Assembly (NCBI RefSeq): GCF_000026225.1
Contig: NC_011740.1
Span: 682,001-746,000 of the forward strand
Source of the DNA: Escherichia fergusonii ATCC 35469
Lineage (GTDB): Bacteria; Pseudomonadota; Gammaproteobacteria; Enterobacterales; Enterobacteriaceae
Reading direction: 5' to 3'
Length of the DNA stretch: 64,000 bases
The notes under the pieces: generated by a model
Told to the model about the DNA's origin: nothing
The model's database searches: none
The model's input: only the letters and a program-made list of their open reading frames with translations
Program-made: the position numbers and the translations under genes
In this document: piece after piece, positions 53,754 to 62,632 of the stretch
Position numbering within the stretch: position 1 is the stretch's first letter
Layout: each line of letters begins with the position of its first letter

Positions 53754-56033
53754 ATGGATGACCAATTAAAACAAAGCGCTCTTGATTTTCATGAATTTCC
53801 AGTACCAGGGAAAATCCAGGTTTCTCCTACCAAACCTCTTGCAACGCAGCGCGATCTGGCGCTGGCTTACTCACCTGGCGTTGCCGCTCCTTGCCTGGAA
53901 ATCGAAAAAGATCCACTGGCCTCTTACAAATACACCGCCCGTGGCAATCTGGTCGCAGTAATTTCTAACGGTACGGCAGTACTGGGACTGGGCAATATTG
54001 GTGCGCTGGCAGGCAAACCAGTGATGGAAGGTAAGGGCGTTCTGTTTAAGAAATTCGCAGGTATTGATGTCTTTGATATTGAAGTTGATGAGCTAAACCC
54101 GGACAAATTTATTGATGTTGTGGCAGCTCTGGAGCCAACCTTCGGTGGTATCAACCTTGAGGATATCAAGGCGCCTGAGTGCTTCTATATTGAGCAGAAG
54201 CTGCGTGAGCGCATGAATATTCCGGTGTTCCACGATGACCAGCATGGTACGGCCATTATCAGCACAGCGGCAATTATCAACGGATTGCGCGTAGTCGAGA
54301 AAAACATCTCTGATGTGCGAATGGTAGTTTCCGGTGCGGGCGCAGCAGCTATCGCCTGTATGAACCTGATGGTGGCACTGGGGATGCAGAAACACAATAT
54401 TGTGGTCTGTGACTCGAAAGGCGTTATTTATCAGGGACGTGAACCCAACATGGCAGAAACCAAAGCGGCTTACGCGGTGGTTGATGATGGAAAACGCACT
54501 CTCGATGATGTGATTGAAGGGGCTGATATTTTCCTCGGTTGCTCTGGCCCGAAAGTGCTGACGCAAGAAATGGTCAAAAAAATGGCCCGTGCGCCAATGA
54601 TCCTTGCTTTGGCAAACCCGGAACCAGAAATCCTGCCACCACTGGCAAAAGAAGTTCGCCCGGATGCCATTATCTGTACTGGTCGTTCTGACTATCCGAA
54701 CCAGGTTAACAATGTGCTCTGCTTCCCGTTCATCTTCCGTGGAGCGCTGGATGTAGGCGCAACAGCGATTAATGAAGAGATGAAACTGGCGGCGGTACGC
54801 GCGATTGCCGAACTTGCTCACGCTGAACAGAGCGAAGTCGTTGCTTCTGCTTATGGTGATCAGGATCTGAGCTTTGGTCCGGAATATATTATTCCGAAAC
54901 CGTTCGATCCACGTCTGATCGTCAAGATCGCACCTGCGGTGGCAAAAGCTGCAATGGATTCTGGAGTAGCGACGCGGCCGATTGCGGATTTCGACGTTTA
55001 TGTCGATAAGCTGACCGAGTTTGTCTACAAAACCAACTTATTCATGAAGCCTATTTTCTCCCAGGCCCGTAAAGCGCCGAAACGTGTTGTATTACCGGAA
55101 GGGGAAGAAGTTCGTATCCTGCACGCCACTCAGGAACTGATCACATTGGGTCTGGCAAAACCGATCCTGATTGGTCGCCCAAATGTGATCGAAATGCGGA
55201 TCAAGAAACTGGGGCTTCATATTCAGGCGGGCGTCGATTTTGAGATCGTCAATAACGAATCCGATCCGCGCTTTAAAGAGTACTGGAGTGAGTACTACAA
55301 GATCATGCAGCGTCGTGGCGTTTCGCAGGAACAGGCACAGCGAGCGGTGATCAGTAACCCAACAGTAATTGGCGCAATCATGGTGCATCGTGGTGAAGCA
55401 GATGCAATGATTTGCGGCACCATTGGTGACTATAACGAGCATTATGCAATCCTGAAAAATGTCTTTGGTTACCGTGAAGGAGCGCATACCGCCGGGGCGA
55501 TGAATGCACTTTTACTGCCCAGTGGTAACACCTTTATTGCAGATACTTATGTCAACGATGAACCTGATTCCGAAGAATTGGCAGAAATCACCCTGATGGC
55601 GGCTGAAACGGTACGCCGTTTTGGTATTGAGCCACGAGTGGCGCTGCTGTCACATTCCAACTTTGGTTCCTCTAATTGCCCGTCATCCAGCAAAATGCGT
55701 AAAGCGCTGGAACTTATTAAAGCGCGAGCTCCTGAACTGATGATTGATGGCGAAATGCACGGTGATGCGGCGCTGGTAGAGGCTATTCGTAGCGACCGGA
55801 TGCCGGACAGTCCACTGAAAGGTGCTGCCAATATTTTGGTTATGCCGAACATGGAAGCGGCGCGTATTAGTTACAACTTGCTACGCGTTTCCAGTTCGGA
55901 AGGTGTCACCGTTGGCCCGGTATTAATGGGAATAGCGAAACCTGTTCATGTATTAACGCCGATCGCTTCCGTACGTCGTATCGTGAACATGGTGGCCCTG
56001 GCGGTGGTTGAAGCGCAGACTCAGCCGCTGTAA
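53754..56033 (+). CDS. maeB: NADP-dependent malic enzyme MaeB
   Basis: 759 residues. N-terminal malic domain (residues 1-430): tyrosine/lysine active-site stretch AYSPGVAAPC, metal residues in KAPECFYIEQ and DDQHGTA, NADP-binding VVSGAGAAAIAC. The C-terminal 330 residues are a phosphotransacetylase-like domain (VVLPEGEEVRILHA ... GTIGDY, SNFGSSNCPSS), which in E. coli mediates allosteric regulation by acetyl-CoA. Converts malate to pyruvate with NADPH. Divergent from talA. Confidence 0.97.
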   Translation: MDDQLKQSALDFHEFPVPGKIQVSPTKPLATQRDLALAYSPGVAAPCLEIEKDPLASYKYTARGNLVAVISNGTAVLGLGNIGALAGKPVMEGKGVLFKKFAGIDVFDIEVDELNPDKFIDVVAALEPTFGGINLEDIKAPECFYIEQKLRERMNIPVFHDDQHGTAIISTAAIINGLRVVEKNISDVRMVVSGAGAAAIACMNLMVALGMQKHNIVVCDSKGVIYQGREPNMAETKAAYAVVDDGKRTLDDVIEGADIFLGCSGPKVLTQEMVKKMARAPMILALANPEPEILPPLAKEVRPDAIICTGRSDYPNQVNNVLCFPFIFRGALDVGATAINEEMKLAAVRAIAELAHAEQSEVVASAYGDQDLSFGPEYIIPKPFDPRLIVKIAPAVAKAAMDSGVATRPIADFDVYVDKLTEFVYKTNLFMKPIFSQARKAPKRVVLPEGEEVRILHATQELITLGLAKPILIGRPNVIEMRIKKLGLHIQAGVDFEIVNNESDPRFKEYWSEYYKIMQRRGVSQEQAQRAVISNPTVIGAIMVHRGEADAMICGTIGDYNEHYAILKNVFGYREGAHTAGAMNALLLPSGNTFIADTYVNDEPDSEELAEITLMAAETVRRFGIEPRVALLSHSNFGSSNCPSSSKMRKALELIKARAPELMIDGEMHGDAALVEAIRSDRMPDSPLKGAANILVMPNMEAARISYNLLRVSSSEGVTVGPVLMGIAKPVHVLTPIASVRRIVNMVALAVVEAQTQPL

Positions 56034-56050
56034 TTCTTGTTTAATTATCA

Positions 56051-56078
56051 CGCTTACCCTGAATATTCAGGGTAAGCG
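56051..56078. terminator. Perfect 14-bp palindrome after maeB
   Basis: CGCTTACCCTGAA-TA-TTCAGGGTAAGCG, arms fully complementary, 18 bases past the maeB stop. There is no U-tract; it may be a weak terminator or mRNA stabiliser. Confidence 0.6.
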
Positions 56079-56182
56079 ATGTTACTGCAATATATTAGTA
56101 AAGATTATTACCTGTTTTTAGAATAATAAAAAATTGTGGTATACAAAAATATCTCGATATTATTTCTTTTATATTCATACGT

Positions 56183-56202
56183 TGCATATGAAAGTTTATG
56201 CA
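56183..56202. promoter_or_regulatory. Unassigned dyad upstream of eutS
   Basis: TGCATA and TATGCA with an 8-base spacer (TGAAAGTT), 126 bases upstream of the eutS ATG in an AT-rich stretch. Symmetry and position suggest a regulator site. EutR is the known activator of the operon, but I cannot assign it to this dyad. Confidence 0.35.
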
Positions 56203-56227
56203 TAACAGTAAATATCTCTCCATTCTT

Positions 56228-56243
56228 AGTGATCTACCTCACC
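56228..56243. promoter_or_regulatory. CRP-like site upstream of eutS
   Basis: AGTGATCTACCTCACC preserves GTGA-N6-TCAC of the CRP consensus, 85 bases upstream of eutS. Catabolite control of eut fits a CRP site; the flanking A and C bases weaken it. Confidence 0.6.
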
Positions 56244-56327
56244 TTTTAAACTCGCTTGCCGAATTTTGTTATTTACTCTGACGAAAAATTGTCACGATAC
56301 ATGCAAGTTTTTCACAGGCGGCGACTC

Positions 56328-56663
56328 ATGGATAAAGAACGCATCATTCAGGAATTTGTGCCCGGCAAACAGGTCACACTGGCGCATCTCATTGCGCATC
56401 CCGGCGAAGAACTGGCGAAGAAAATCGGCGTTCCGGATGCGGGCGCAATCGGCATTATGACGCTAACTCCCGGCGAAACGGCGATGATCGCCGGTGATTT
56501 AGCACTGAAAGCTGCCGATGTGCATATCGGTTTCCTCGACCGTTTTAGCGGCGCACTAGTGATTTATGGCTCGGTGGGCGCAGTCGAAGAAGCTTTATCA
56601 CAAACCGTCAGCGGTTTAGGGCGTTTATTAAATTATACGCTGTGTGAAATGACCAAAAGTTAA
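56328..56663 (+). CDS. eutS: EutS, bacterial microcompartment shell protein
   Basis: 111 residues from ATG 56328 ([15 protein letters not shown]). Single-BMC-domain, circularly permuted hexamer shell protein giving a bent hexagon. BMC core residues [25 protein letters not shown] are present (abbreviated [10 protein letters not shown]). First gene of the eut operon. AGGCGGCGACTC precedes the ATG. Confidence 0.97.
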
Positions 56664-56675
56664 TACGAGGCATTC

Positions 56676-57155
56676 ATGAAGCGAATTGCGTTTGTGGGTA
56701 GCGTCGGGGCAGGAAAAACAACGTTATTTAATGCGTTGCAGGGAGATTATACCCTCGCCAGAAAAACACAGGCCGTGGAATTTAATGATAATGGCGATAT
56801 TGATACTCCGGGTGAATATTTTAGCCATCCCCGCTGGTATCACGCCTTAATAACCACGCTACAGGATGTGGACATGCTGATATATGTCCACGGCGCGAAT
56901 GATCCGGAAAGCCGATTACCTGCCGGGCTGCTGGATATTGGCGCCAGTAAACGGCAAATCGCCGTCATCAGTAAAACGGACATGCCGGATGCTGACGTCA
57001 CCGCAACGCGACAGTTATTGCTTGAGACTGGCTTTGAAGAGCCAATTTTCGCGCTAAACAACCATGACCCGCAAAGCGTGCAGCAACTGGTGGATTATCT
57101 GGCATCTCTCACCGAACAGGAGGAAGCAGGTGAAAAAACTCATCACAGCGAATGA
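56676..57155 (+). CDS. eutP: EutP, acetate kinase/GTPase-like eut protein
   Basis: 159 residues. P-loop GSVGAGKTT at 8-16, DTPGE and SKTD switch/specificity motifs of a small GTPase. Salmonella EutP and EutQ have acetate kinase activity, so it may generate ATP from acetyl-phosphate. Stop overlaps eutQ by 26 bases. Confidence 0.95.
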   Translation: MKRIAFVGSVGAGKTTLFNALQGDYTLARKTQAVEFNDNGDIDTPGEYFSHPRWYHALITTLQDVDMLIYVHGANDPESRLPAGLLDIGASKRQIAVISKTDMPDADVTATRQLLLETGFEEPIFALNNHDPQSVQQLVDYLASLTEQEEAGEKTHHSE

Positions 57156-57831
57156 TATTCGTGAAGCACATGCGCGCGGCGAACAGGCAATGTCTGTGGT
57201 TCTGCGCGCCAGCATTATTACCCCGGAAGCCCGCGAAGTGGCGGACTTGTTGGGGTTTACCATCACCGAATGCACTGAATCGACGCCAGTAGCGGCATCT
57301 GTTCCCGTCAGCGTGCCTGCCGATAAAACTGAAAGCCAGCGTATCCGCGAAACCATCATCGCCCAGCTGCCGGAAGGCCAGTTTACCGAAAGCCTGGTCG
57401 CGCAGCTGATGGAAAAAGTGATGAAGGAAAAACAGTCGCTGGAGCAGGGGGCAATGCAGCCGAGTTTTAAATCGGTGACCGGCAAAGGCGGCATCAAAGT
57501 TATTGATGGCAGCAGCGTGAAGTTTGGTCGTTTCGATGGCGCGGAACCGCACTGCGTAGGCTTGACTGATCTCGTGACCGGAGACGACGGCAGCAGCATG
57601 GCCGCCGGTTTTATGCAGTGGGAGAACGCCTTCTTCCCGTGGACCCTGAACTACGACGAAATCGACATGGTACTGGAAGGGGAGCTGCATGTTCGCCATG
57701 AAGGCGAAACCATGATCGCTAAAGCAGGCGACGTGATGTTTATCCCGAAAGGTTCCAGCATCGAATTTGGTACGACATCCAGCGTGAAATTCCTGTATGT
57801 CGCCTGGCCGGCTAACTGGCAATCCCTATGA
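57130..57831 (+). CDS. eutQ: EutQ, cupin-domain acetate kinase-like protein (GTG start)
   Basis: 233 residues from GTG 57130 (MKKLITANDIREAH), with AGGAGGAAGCAG in front; an ATG at 57064 would add an unconserved N-terminus. C-terminal cupin fold (QWENAFFPWTLNYDEIDMVLEGELHV, and GDVMFIPKGSSIEFG). Needed for shell assembly and anoxic growth on ethanolamine in Salmonella; acetate kinase activity is reported. Stop overlaps eutT start (ATGA). Confidence 0.95.
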   Translation: MKKLITANDIREAHARGEQAMSVVLRASIITPEAREVADLLGFTITECTESTPVAASVPVSVPADKTESQRIRETIIAQLPEGQFTESLVAQLMEKVMKEKQSLEQGAMQPSFKSVTGKGGIKVIDGSSVKFGRFDGAEPHCVGLTDLVTGDDGSSMAAGFMQWENAFFPWTLNYDEIDMVLEGELHVRHEGETMIAKAGDVMFIPKGSSIEFGTTSSVKFLYVAWPANWQSL

Positions 57832-58631
57832 AAGATTTCATCACCGAAGCATGGCTAAGAGCGAACCATACGCTCAGCGAAGGCGCAGAGATCCATCTCC
57901 CTGCGGACAGTCGCCTGACGCCCTCTGCCCGGGAGTTACTGGAAAGTCGCCATCTCCGCATCAAGTTTATTGACGAGCAGGGCCGTCTGTTTGTTGACGA
58001 TGAACAGCAGCAGCTACAGCCCGTTCATGGGCTGACCAGTAGCGATGAACATCCGCAGGCGTGCTGCGAACTGTGTCACCAGCCAGTGGCGAAAAAGCCG
58101 GACACGCTGACTCACCTGTCGGCGGAAAAAATGGTCGCCAAAAGCGATCCGCGCCTGGGTTTTCGCGCTGTTCTCGACAGCACCATTGCGCTGGTAGTGT
58201 GGCTGCAAATTGAACTGACAGAACCGTGGCAGCCGTGGCTGGCGGATATCCGTTCGCGTCTTGGCAACATTATGCGTGCCGATGTGTTGGGCGAACCGCT
58301 GGGCTGCCAGGCGATTGTCGGGTTTTCTGACGAAGATCTGCATCGGCTTTCTCACCAGCCACTGCGTTATCTCGACCACGATCATCTGGTGCCGGAAGCC
58401 AGCCACGGACGCGATGCGGCGTTGCTGAATCTGCTACGCACCAAAGTGCGGGAAACCGAAACCGTCGCGGCGCAGGTGTTTATTACCCGTAGTTTTGAAG
58501 TATTACGCCCGGACATCTTGCAGGCGCTGAACCGCCTTTCCAGCACGGTTTACGTGATGATGATTTTGAGCGTAACGAAGCAGCCGCTAACGGTGAAGCA
58601 GATCCAACAACGACTGGGGGAAACGCAATGA
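57828..58631 (+). CDS. eutT: EutT, corrinoid adenosyltransferase
   Basis: 267 residues. ATP:cob(I)alamin adenosyltransferase producing adenosylcobalamin for ethanolamine ammonia-lyase. The metal-binding HX11CCX2C motif is present with H67, C79, C80 and C83. Overlaps eutQ (ATGA) and eutD (ATGA). Confidence 0.96.
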   Translation: MKDFITEAWLRANHTLSEGAEIHLPADSRLTPSARELLESRHLRIKFIDEQGRLFVDDEQQQLQPVHGLTSSDEHPQACCELCHQPVAKKPDTLTHLSAEKMVAKSDPRLGFRAVLDSTIALVVWLQIELTEPWQPWLADIRSRLGNIMRADVLGEPLGCQAIVGFSDEDLHRLSHQPLRYLDHDHLVPEASHGRDAALLNLLRTKVRETETVAAQVFITRSFEVLRPDILQALNRLSSTVYVMMILSVTKQPLTVKQIQQRLGETQ

Positions 58632-59644
58632 TTATTGAACGTTGTCGTGAACTGGCGTTGCGAGCGCCCGCCAGAGTGGTATTTCCGGATGCGTTAGATC
58701 AACGTGTGCTGAAAGCTGCGCAATATTTACATCAACAAGGTCTGGCAACGCCCATTCTGGTCGCCAATCCGTTTGAACTTCGTCAGTTTGCGCTCAGTCA
58801 CGGCATGGCGATGGACGGGCTACAGGTGATTGATCCTCATAGCAACCTCGCAATGCGGGAAGAATTTGCTCTCCGCTGGCTGGCCCGTGCGGGCGAAAAA
58901 ACGCCGCCGGATGCGCTGGAAAAACTCACCGATCCGCTGATGTTCGCTGCCGCAATGGTCAGCGCCGGGACAGCGGATGTCTGTATCGCGGGCAATCTCT
59001 CTTCCACGGCGAATGTGCTGCGTGCCGGATTACGCGTTATCGGCTTGCAGCCAGGCTGTAAAACGCTCTCCTCCATTTTCCTGATGCTGCCACAGTACAG
59101 TGGCCCCGCATTGGGCTTTGCCGATTGCAGCGTAGTGCCACAGCCGACGGCGGCGCAGCTGGCAGATATCGCGCTTGCCAGCGCCGAAACCTGGCGCGCC
59201 ATCACCGGAGAAGAGCCGCGCGTGGCGATGTTGTCGTTTTCCAGTAACGGCAGCGCCCGTCACCCCTGCGTTGCCAACGTCCAGCAGGCGACAGAAATCG
59301 TCCGTGAGCGCGCGCCGCAGCTGGTAGTCGATGGCGAGTTGCAGTTTGACGCCGCCTTTGTGCCGGAAGTGGCGTCGCAAAAAGCGCCAGCCAGCCCGCT
59401 ACAAGGCAAAGCCAATGTGATGGTTTTTCCGTCGCTGGAGGCGGGAAATATTGGCTACAAAATCGCACAACGACTTGGCGGATATCGTGCCGTCGGGCCA
59501 TTGATACAAGGACTTGCCGCGCCGATGCACGATCTCTCTCGTGGTTGTAGCGTGCAGGAAATTATCGAGCTGGCGCTGGTGGCAGCTGTGCCGCGTCAGA
59601 CAGAAGTGAACCGCGAAAGCAGTTTACAAACACTGGTTGAATGA
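58628..59644 (+). CDS. eutD: EutD, phosphotransacetylase
   Basis: 338 residues. Acetyl-CoA to acetyl-phosphate inside the compartment. Phosphate acetyltransferase signatures: VVFPDALDQRVLKAA, ACIAGNLSSTANVLRAG (here CIAGNLSST), and LSFSSNGSARHP. Short form, without the N-terminal domain of Pta. Start overlaps eutT stop. Confidence 0.97.
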   Translation: MIIERCRELALRAPARVVFPDALDQRVLKAAQYLHQQGLATPILVANPFELRQFALSHGMAMDGLQVIDPHSNLAMREEFALRWLARAGEKTPPDALEKLTDPLMFAAAMVSAGTADVCIAGNLSSTANVLRAGLRVIGLQPGCKTLSSIFLMLPQYSGPALGFADCSVVPQPTAAQLADIALASAETWRAITGEEPRVAMLSFSSNGSARHPCVANVQQATEIVRERAPQLVVDGELQFDAAFVPEVASQKAPASPLQGKANVMVFPSLEAGNIGYKIAQRLGGYRAVGPLIQGLAAPMHDLSRGCSVQEIIELALVAAVPRQTEVNRESSLQTLVE

Positions 59645-59682
59645 ACGGTCCCGTTCTGGACCCTGATAAAGAGGAAAGCACA

Positions 59683-59976
59683 ATGGAAGCATTAGGAATG
59701 ATCGAAACCCGGGGCCTGGTTGCACTGATTGAGGCTTCTGACGCGATGGTGAAAGCTGCGCGCGTCAAGCTGGTTGGTGTTAAGCAGATTGGCGGCGGCC
59801 TGTGTACTGCCATGGTTCGTGGTGATGTTGCAGCCTGTAAAGCGGCGACCGATGCCGGTGCCGCAGCGGCGCAGCGTATCGGCGAGCTGGTATCTGTACA
59901 CGTTATCCCGCGTCCGCACGGCGACCTGGAAGAGGTCTTCCCGATCGGCCTGAAAGGCGATAGCAGCAACCTGTAA
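59683..59976 (+). CDS. eutM: EutM, major microcompartment shell hexamer
   Basis: 97 residues from ATG 59683 (MEALGMIETRG); a longer open frame from 59641 lacks a ribosome-binding site, while GAGGAAAGCACA precedes 59683. Canonical BMC domain; pore segment VKQIGGGLCTAMVRGDV. Forms the flat facets and transports substrates through the hexamer pore. Confidence 0.98.
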   Translation: MEALGMIETRGLVALIEASDAMVKAARVKLVGVKQIGGGLCTAMVRGDVAACKAATDAGAAAAQRIGELVSVHVIPRPHGDLEEVFPIGLKGDSSNL

Positions 59977-60082
59977 TCACCCTGTGTGACGTCGATCCGG
60001 GCGTCACGCTCTCTCCTGTTTCATTTTACCTTCCGCGGAAGGTAGGGGGAGCTTTTACCTGAAATACGCCACGGAGGCGGGT

Positions 60083-60370
60083 ATGAAACTGGCAGTCGTC
60101 ACAGGACAAATTGTTTGTACCGTACGCCATCACGGACTGGCGCATGACAAATTGCTGATGGTGGAAATGATTGATCCACAAGGTAATCCTGACGGGCAAT
60201 GTGCTGTCGCCATCGACAATATTGGCGCGGGAACCGGGGAGTGGGTGTTGCTGGTGAGTGGCAGTTCCGCCCGCCAGGCGCATAAAAGCGAAACGTCACC
60301 GGTCGATCTGTGCGTAATTGGCATTGTCGATGAGGTGGTCTCTGGCGGTCAGGTAATTTTCCACAAATAA
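60083..60370 (+). CDS. eutN: EutN, microcompartment vertex protein
   Basis: 95 residues. BMC-vertex (CcmL/EutN) fold that closes fivefold corners. Typical N-terminal MKLAVVTGQIVCTVRH and GTGEWVLLVSGSSAR loop. Preceded by GGAGGCGGGT; 106 bases after eutM, where an inverted repeat (TTCCGCGGAA) lies in the gap. Confidence 0.96.
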   Translation: MKLAVVTGQIVCTVRHHGLAHDKLLMVEMIDPQGNPDGQCAVAIDNIGAGTGEWVLLVSGSSARQAHKSETSPVDLCVIGIVDEVVSGGQVIFHK

Positions 60371-60381
60371 GGCAGAACATC

Positions 60382-61785
60382 ATGAATCAACAGGATATTG
60401 AACAGGTGGTGAAAGCGGTACTGCTGAAAATGCAAAGCAGTGACACGCCGCCCGCCTCCGTTCATGAGATGGGCGTTTTTGCTTCCCTGGATGACGCCGT
60501 TGCGGCAGCCAAAATTGCCCAGCAAGGGTTAAAGAGCGTGGCAATGCGCCAGTTAGCCATTGCCGCTATTCGTGAAGCAGGCGAAAAACACGCCAGAGAT
60601 TTAGCGGAACTTGCCGTCAGTGAAACGGGTATGGGCCGCGTAGAAGATAAATTTGCCAAAAACGTCGCTCAGGCGCGCGGTACGCCAGGCGTTGAGTGCC
60701 TCTCTCCACAGGTGCTGACTGGTGACAACGGCCTGACCCTAATTGAAAACGCGCCCTGGGGCGTGGTGGCTTCGGTGACGCCTTCCACTAACCCGGCGGC
60801 AACCGTAATTAATAACGCCATCAGCCTGATTGCCGCGGGCAACAGCGTCATTTTTGCCCCGCATCCGGCGGCGAAAAAAGTCTCTCAACGGGCTATTACG
60901 TTGCTCAACCAGGCGATTGTTGCCGCAGGCGGGCCGGAAAACTTACTGGTTACTGTGGCAAATCCAGATATCGAAACCGCGCAACGCTTATTCAAGTTTC
61001 CGGGCATCGGTCTGTTGGTGGTGACCGGCGGCGAAGCGGTGGTGGAAGCGGCGCGCAAACACACCAATAAACGTCTGATTGCCGCAGGTGCTGGCAACCC
61101 GCCGGTGGTGGTGGATGAAACCGCCGACCTCGCCCGTGCCGCTCAGTCTATCGTCAAAGGCGCTTCTTTCGATAACAACATTATTTGTGCCGATGAAAAG
61201 GTGCTGATTGTTGTTGATAGCGTAGCCGATGAACTGATGCGTCTGATGGAAGGCCAGCATGCGGTGAAACTGACCGCAGAACAGGCACAGCAGTTACAAC
61301 CGGTGTTGCTGAAAAATATCGATGAGCGCGGAAAAGGCACCGTCAGCCGTGACTGGGTGGGTCGCGATGCGGCGAAAATCGCGGCGGCAATCGGCCTGAA
61401 CGTGCCGCAAGAAACGCGCTTGCTGTTTGTAGAAACCCCCGCAGAACATCCGTTTGCCATGACCGAACTGATGATGCCAGTGCTGCCGGTCGTGCGCGTC
61501 GCCAACGTGGCGGATGCCATTGCGCTGGCGGTGAAACTGGAAGGCGGTTGCCACCACACGGCGGCAATGCACTCGCGCAATATCGAGAACATGAACCAAA
61601 TGGCGAACGCCATTGATACCAGTATTTTCGTTAAGAACGGACCGTGCATTGCCGGGCTGGGGTTGGGCGGGGAAGGCTGGACCACGATGACCATCACTAC
61701 GCCAACCGGTGAAGGGGTAACCAGCGCGCGTACGTTTGTCCGTCTGCGTCGCTGTGTATTAGTCGATGCGTTTCGCATTGTTTAA
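60382..61785 (+). CDS. eutE: EutE, CoA-acylating acetaldehyde dehydrogenase
   Basis: 467 residues. Oxidises acetaldehyde with NAD+ and CoA to acetyl-CoA. N-terminal encapsulation-like helix MNQQDIEQVVKAVLLKM; ALDH Rossmann part; catalytic Cys269 in FDNNIICADEKV. In the operon after eutN. Confidence 0.97.
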   Translation: MNQQDIEQVVKAVLLKMQSSDTPPASVHEMGVFASLDDAVAAAKIAQQGLKSVAMRQLAIAAIREAGEKHARDLAELAVSETGMGRVEDKFAKNVAQARGTPGVECLSPQVLTGDNGLTLIENAPWGVVASVTPSTNPAATVINNAISLIAAGNSVIFAPHPAAKKVSQRAITLLNQAIVAAGGPENLLVTVANPDIETAQRLFKFPGIGLLVVTGGEAVVEAARKHTNKRLIAAGAGNPPVVVDETADLARAAQSIVKGASFDNNIICADEKVLIVVDSVADELMRLMEGQHAVKLTAEQAQQLQPVLLKNIDERGKGTVSRDWVGRDAAKIAAAIGLNVPQETRLLFVETPAEHPFAMTELMMPVLPVVRVANVADAIALAVKLEGGCHHTAAMHSRNIENMNQMANAIDTSIFVKNGPCIAGLGLGGEGWTTMTITTPTGEGVTSARTFVRLRRCVLVDAFRIV

Positions 61786-61795
61786 GGAGTAACCG

Positions 61796-62632
61796 ATGGC
61801 GCACGACGAACAATGGCTTACCCCGCGGCTGCAAACGGCGGCAACGCTGTGTAACCAGACGCCCGCCACCACGGAGTCTCCGTTGTGGTTAGGGGTGGAT
61901 CTGGGCACCTGCGATGTGGTGTCGATGGTTGTCGACCGCAACGGTCAGCCGGTAGCGGTATGCCTCGACTGGGCTGATGTGGTCCGCGACGGCATCGTCT
62001 GGGATTTCTTCGGTGCGGTCACCATTGTTCGTCGCCATCTCGACACGCTCGAGCAGCAATTCGGTCGCCGTTTTAGCCATGCGGCGACCTCTTTTCCTCC
62101 AGGTACGGACCCGCGTATTTCCATCAACGTGCTGGAATCTGCCGGGCTGGAAGTGAGCCATGTGCTGGATGAGCCAACCGCAGTCGCGGATCTACTGCAA
62201 CTGGACAACGCAGGTGTAGTGGATATTGGCGGCGGCACTACCGGCATTGCCATCGTGAAAAAGGGCAAAGTGACGTACTCGGCGGATGAAGCCACTGGCG
62301 GACATCACATCTCTCTGACTCTCGCCGGAAATCGCCTTATTTCGCTGGAAGAGGCAGAGCAGTACAAGCGCGGTCATGGTGAAGAGATTTGGCCCGTGGT
62401 GAAACCGGTGTACGAAAAAATGGCGGACATTGTTGCCCGGCATATTGAAGGGCAGGGCATCACTGATTTATGGCTGGCGGGCGGTTCCTGTATGCAACCG
62501 GGCGTGGCGGAACTGTTTCGCAAACAATTCCCGGCGTTACAGGTGCATCTACCGCAGCACAGTTTGTTTATGACCCCGCTGGCGATCGCCAGTAGCGGGC
62601 GAGAGAAAGCGGAGGGGATCTATGCAAAATGA
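61796..62632 (+). CDS. eutJ: EutJ, ASKHA-fold eut chaperone-like protein
   Basis: 278 residues. Hsp70/actin-like fold; phosphate loops GVDLGTCDVVSM and VDIGGGTTGIAIV. Assumed to be an assembly chaperone or reactivase-like factor; function not established. Overlaps eutG by 11 bases. Confidence 0.94.
   Translation: MAHDEQWLTPRLQTAATLCNQTPATTESPLWLGVDLGTCDVVSMVVDRNGQPVAVCLDWADVVRDGIVWDFFGAVTIVRRHLDTLEQQFGRRFSHAATSFPPGTDPRISINVLESAGLEVSHVLDEPTAVADLLQLDNAGVVDIGGGTTGIAIVKKGKVTYSADEATGGHHISLTLAGNRLISLEEAEQYKRGHGEEIWPVVKPVYEKMADIVARHIEGQGITDLWLAGGSCMQPGVAELFRKQFPALQVHLPQHSLFMTPLAIASSGREKAEGIYAK

Noticed and set aside
54093..54821. 242-residue ORF opposite maeB
   Set aside because: Shadow frame with no signature.
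57109..57822. 237-residue ORF opposite eutQ
   Set aside because: Shadow; the plus strand encodes EutQ with its cupin motifs.
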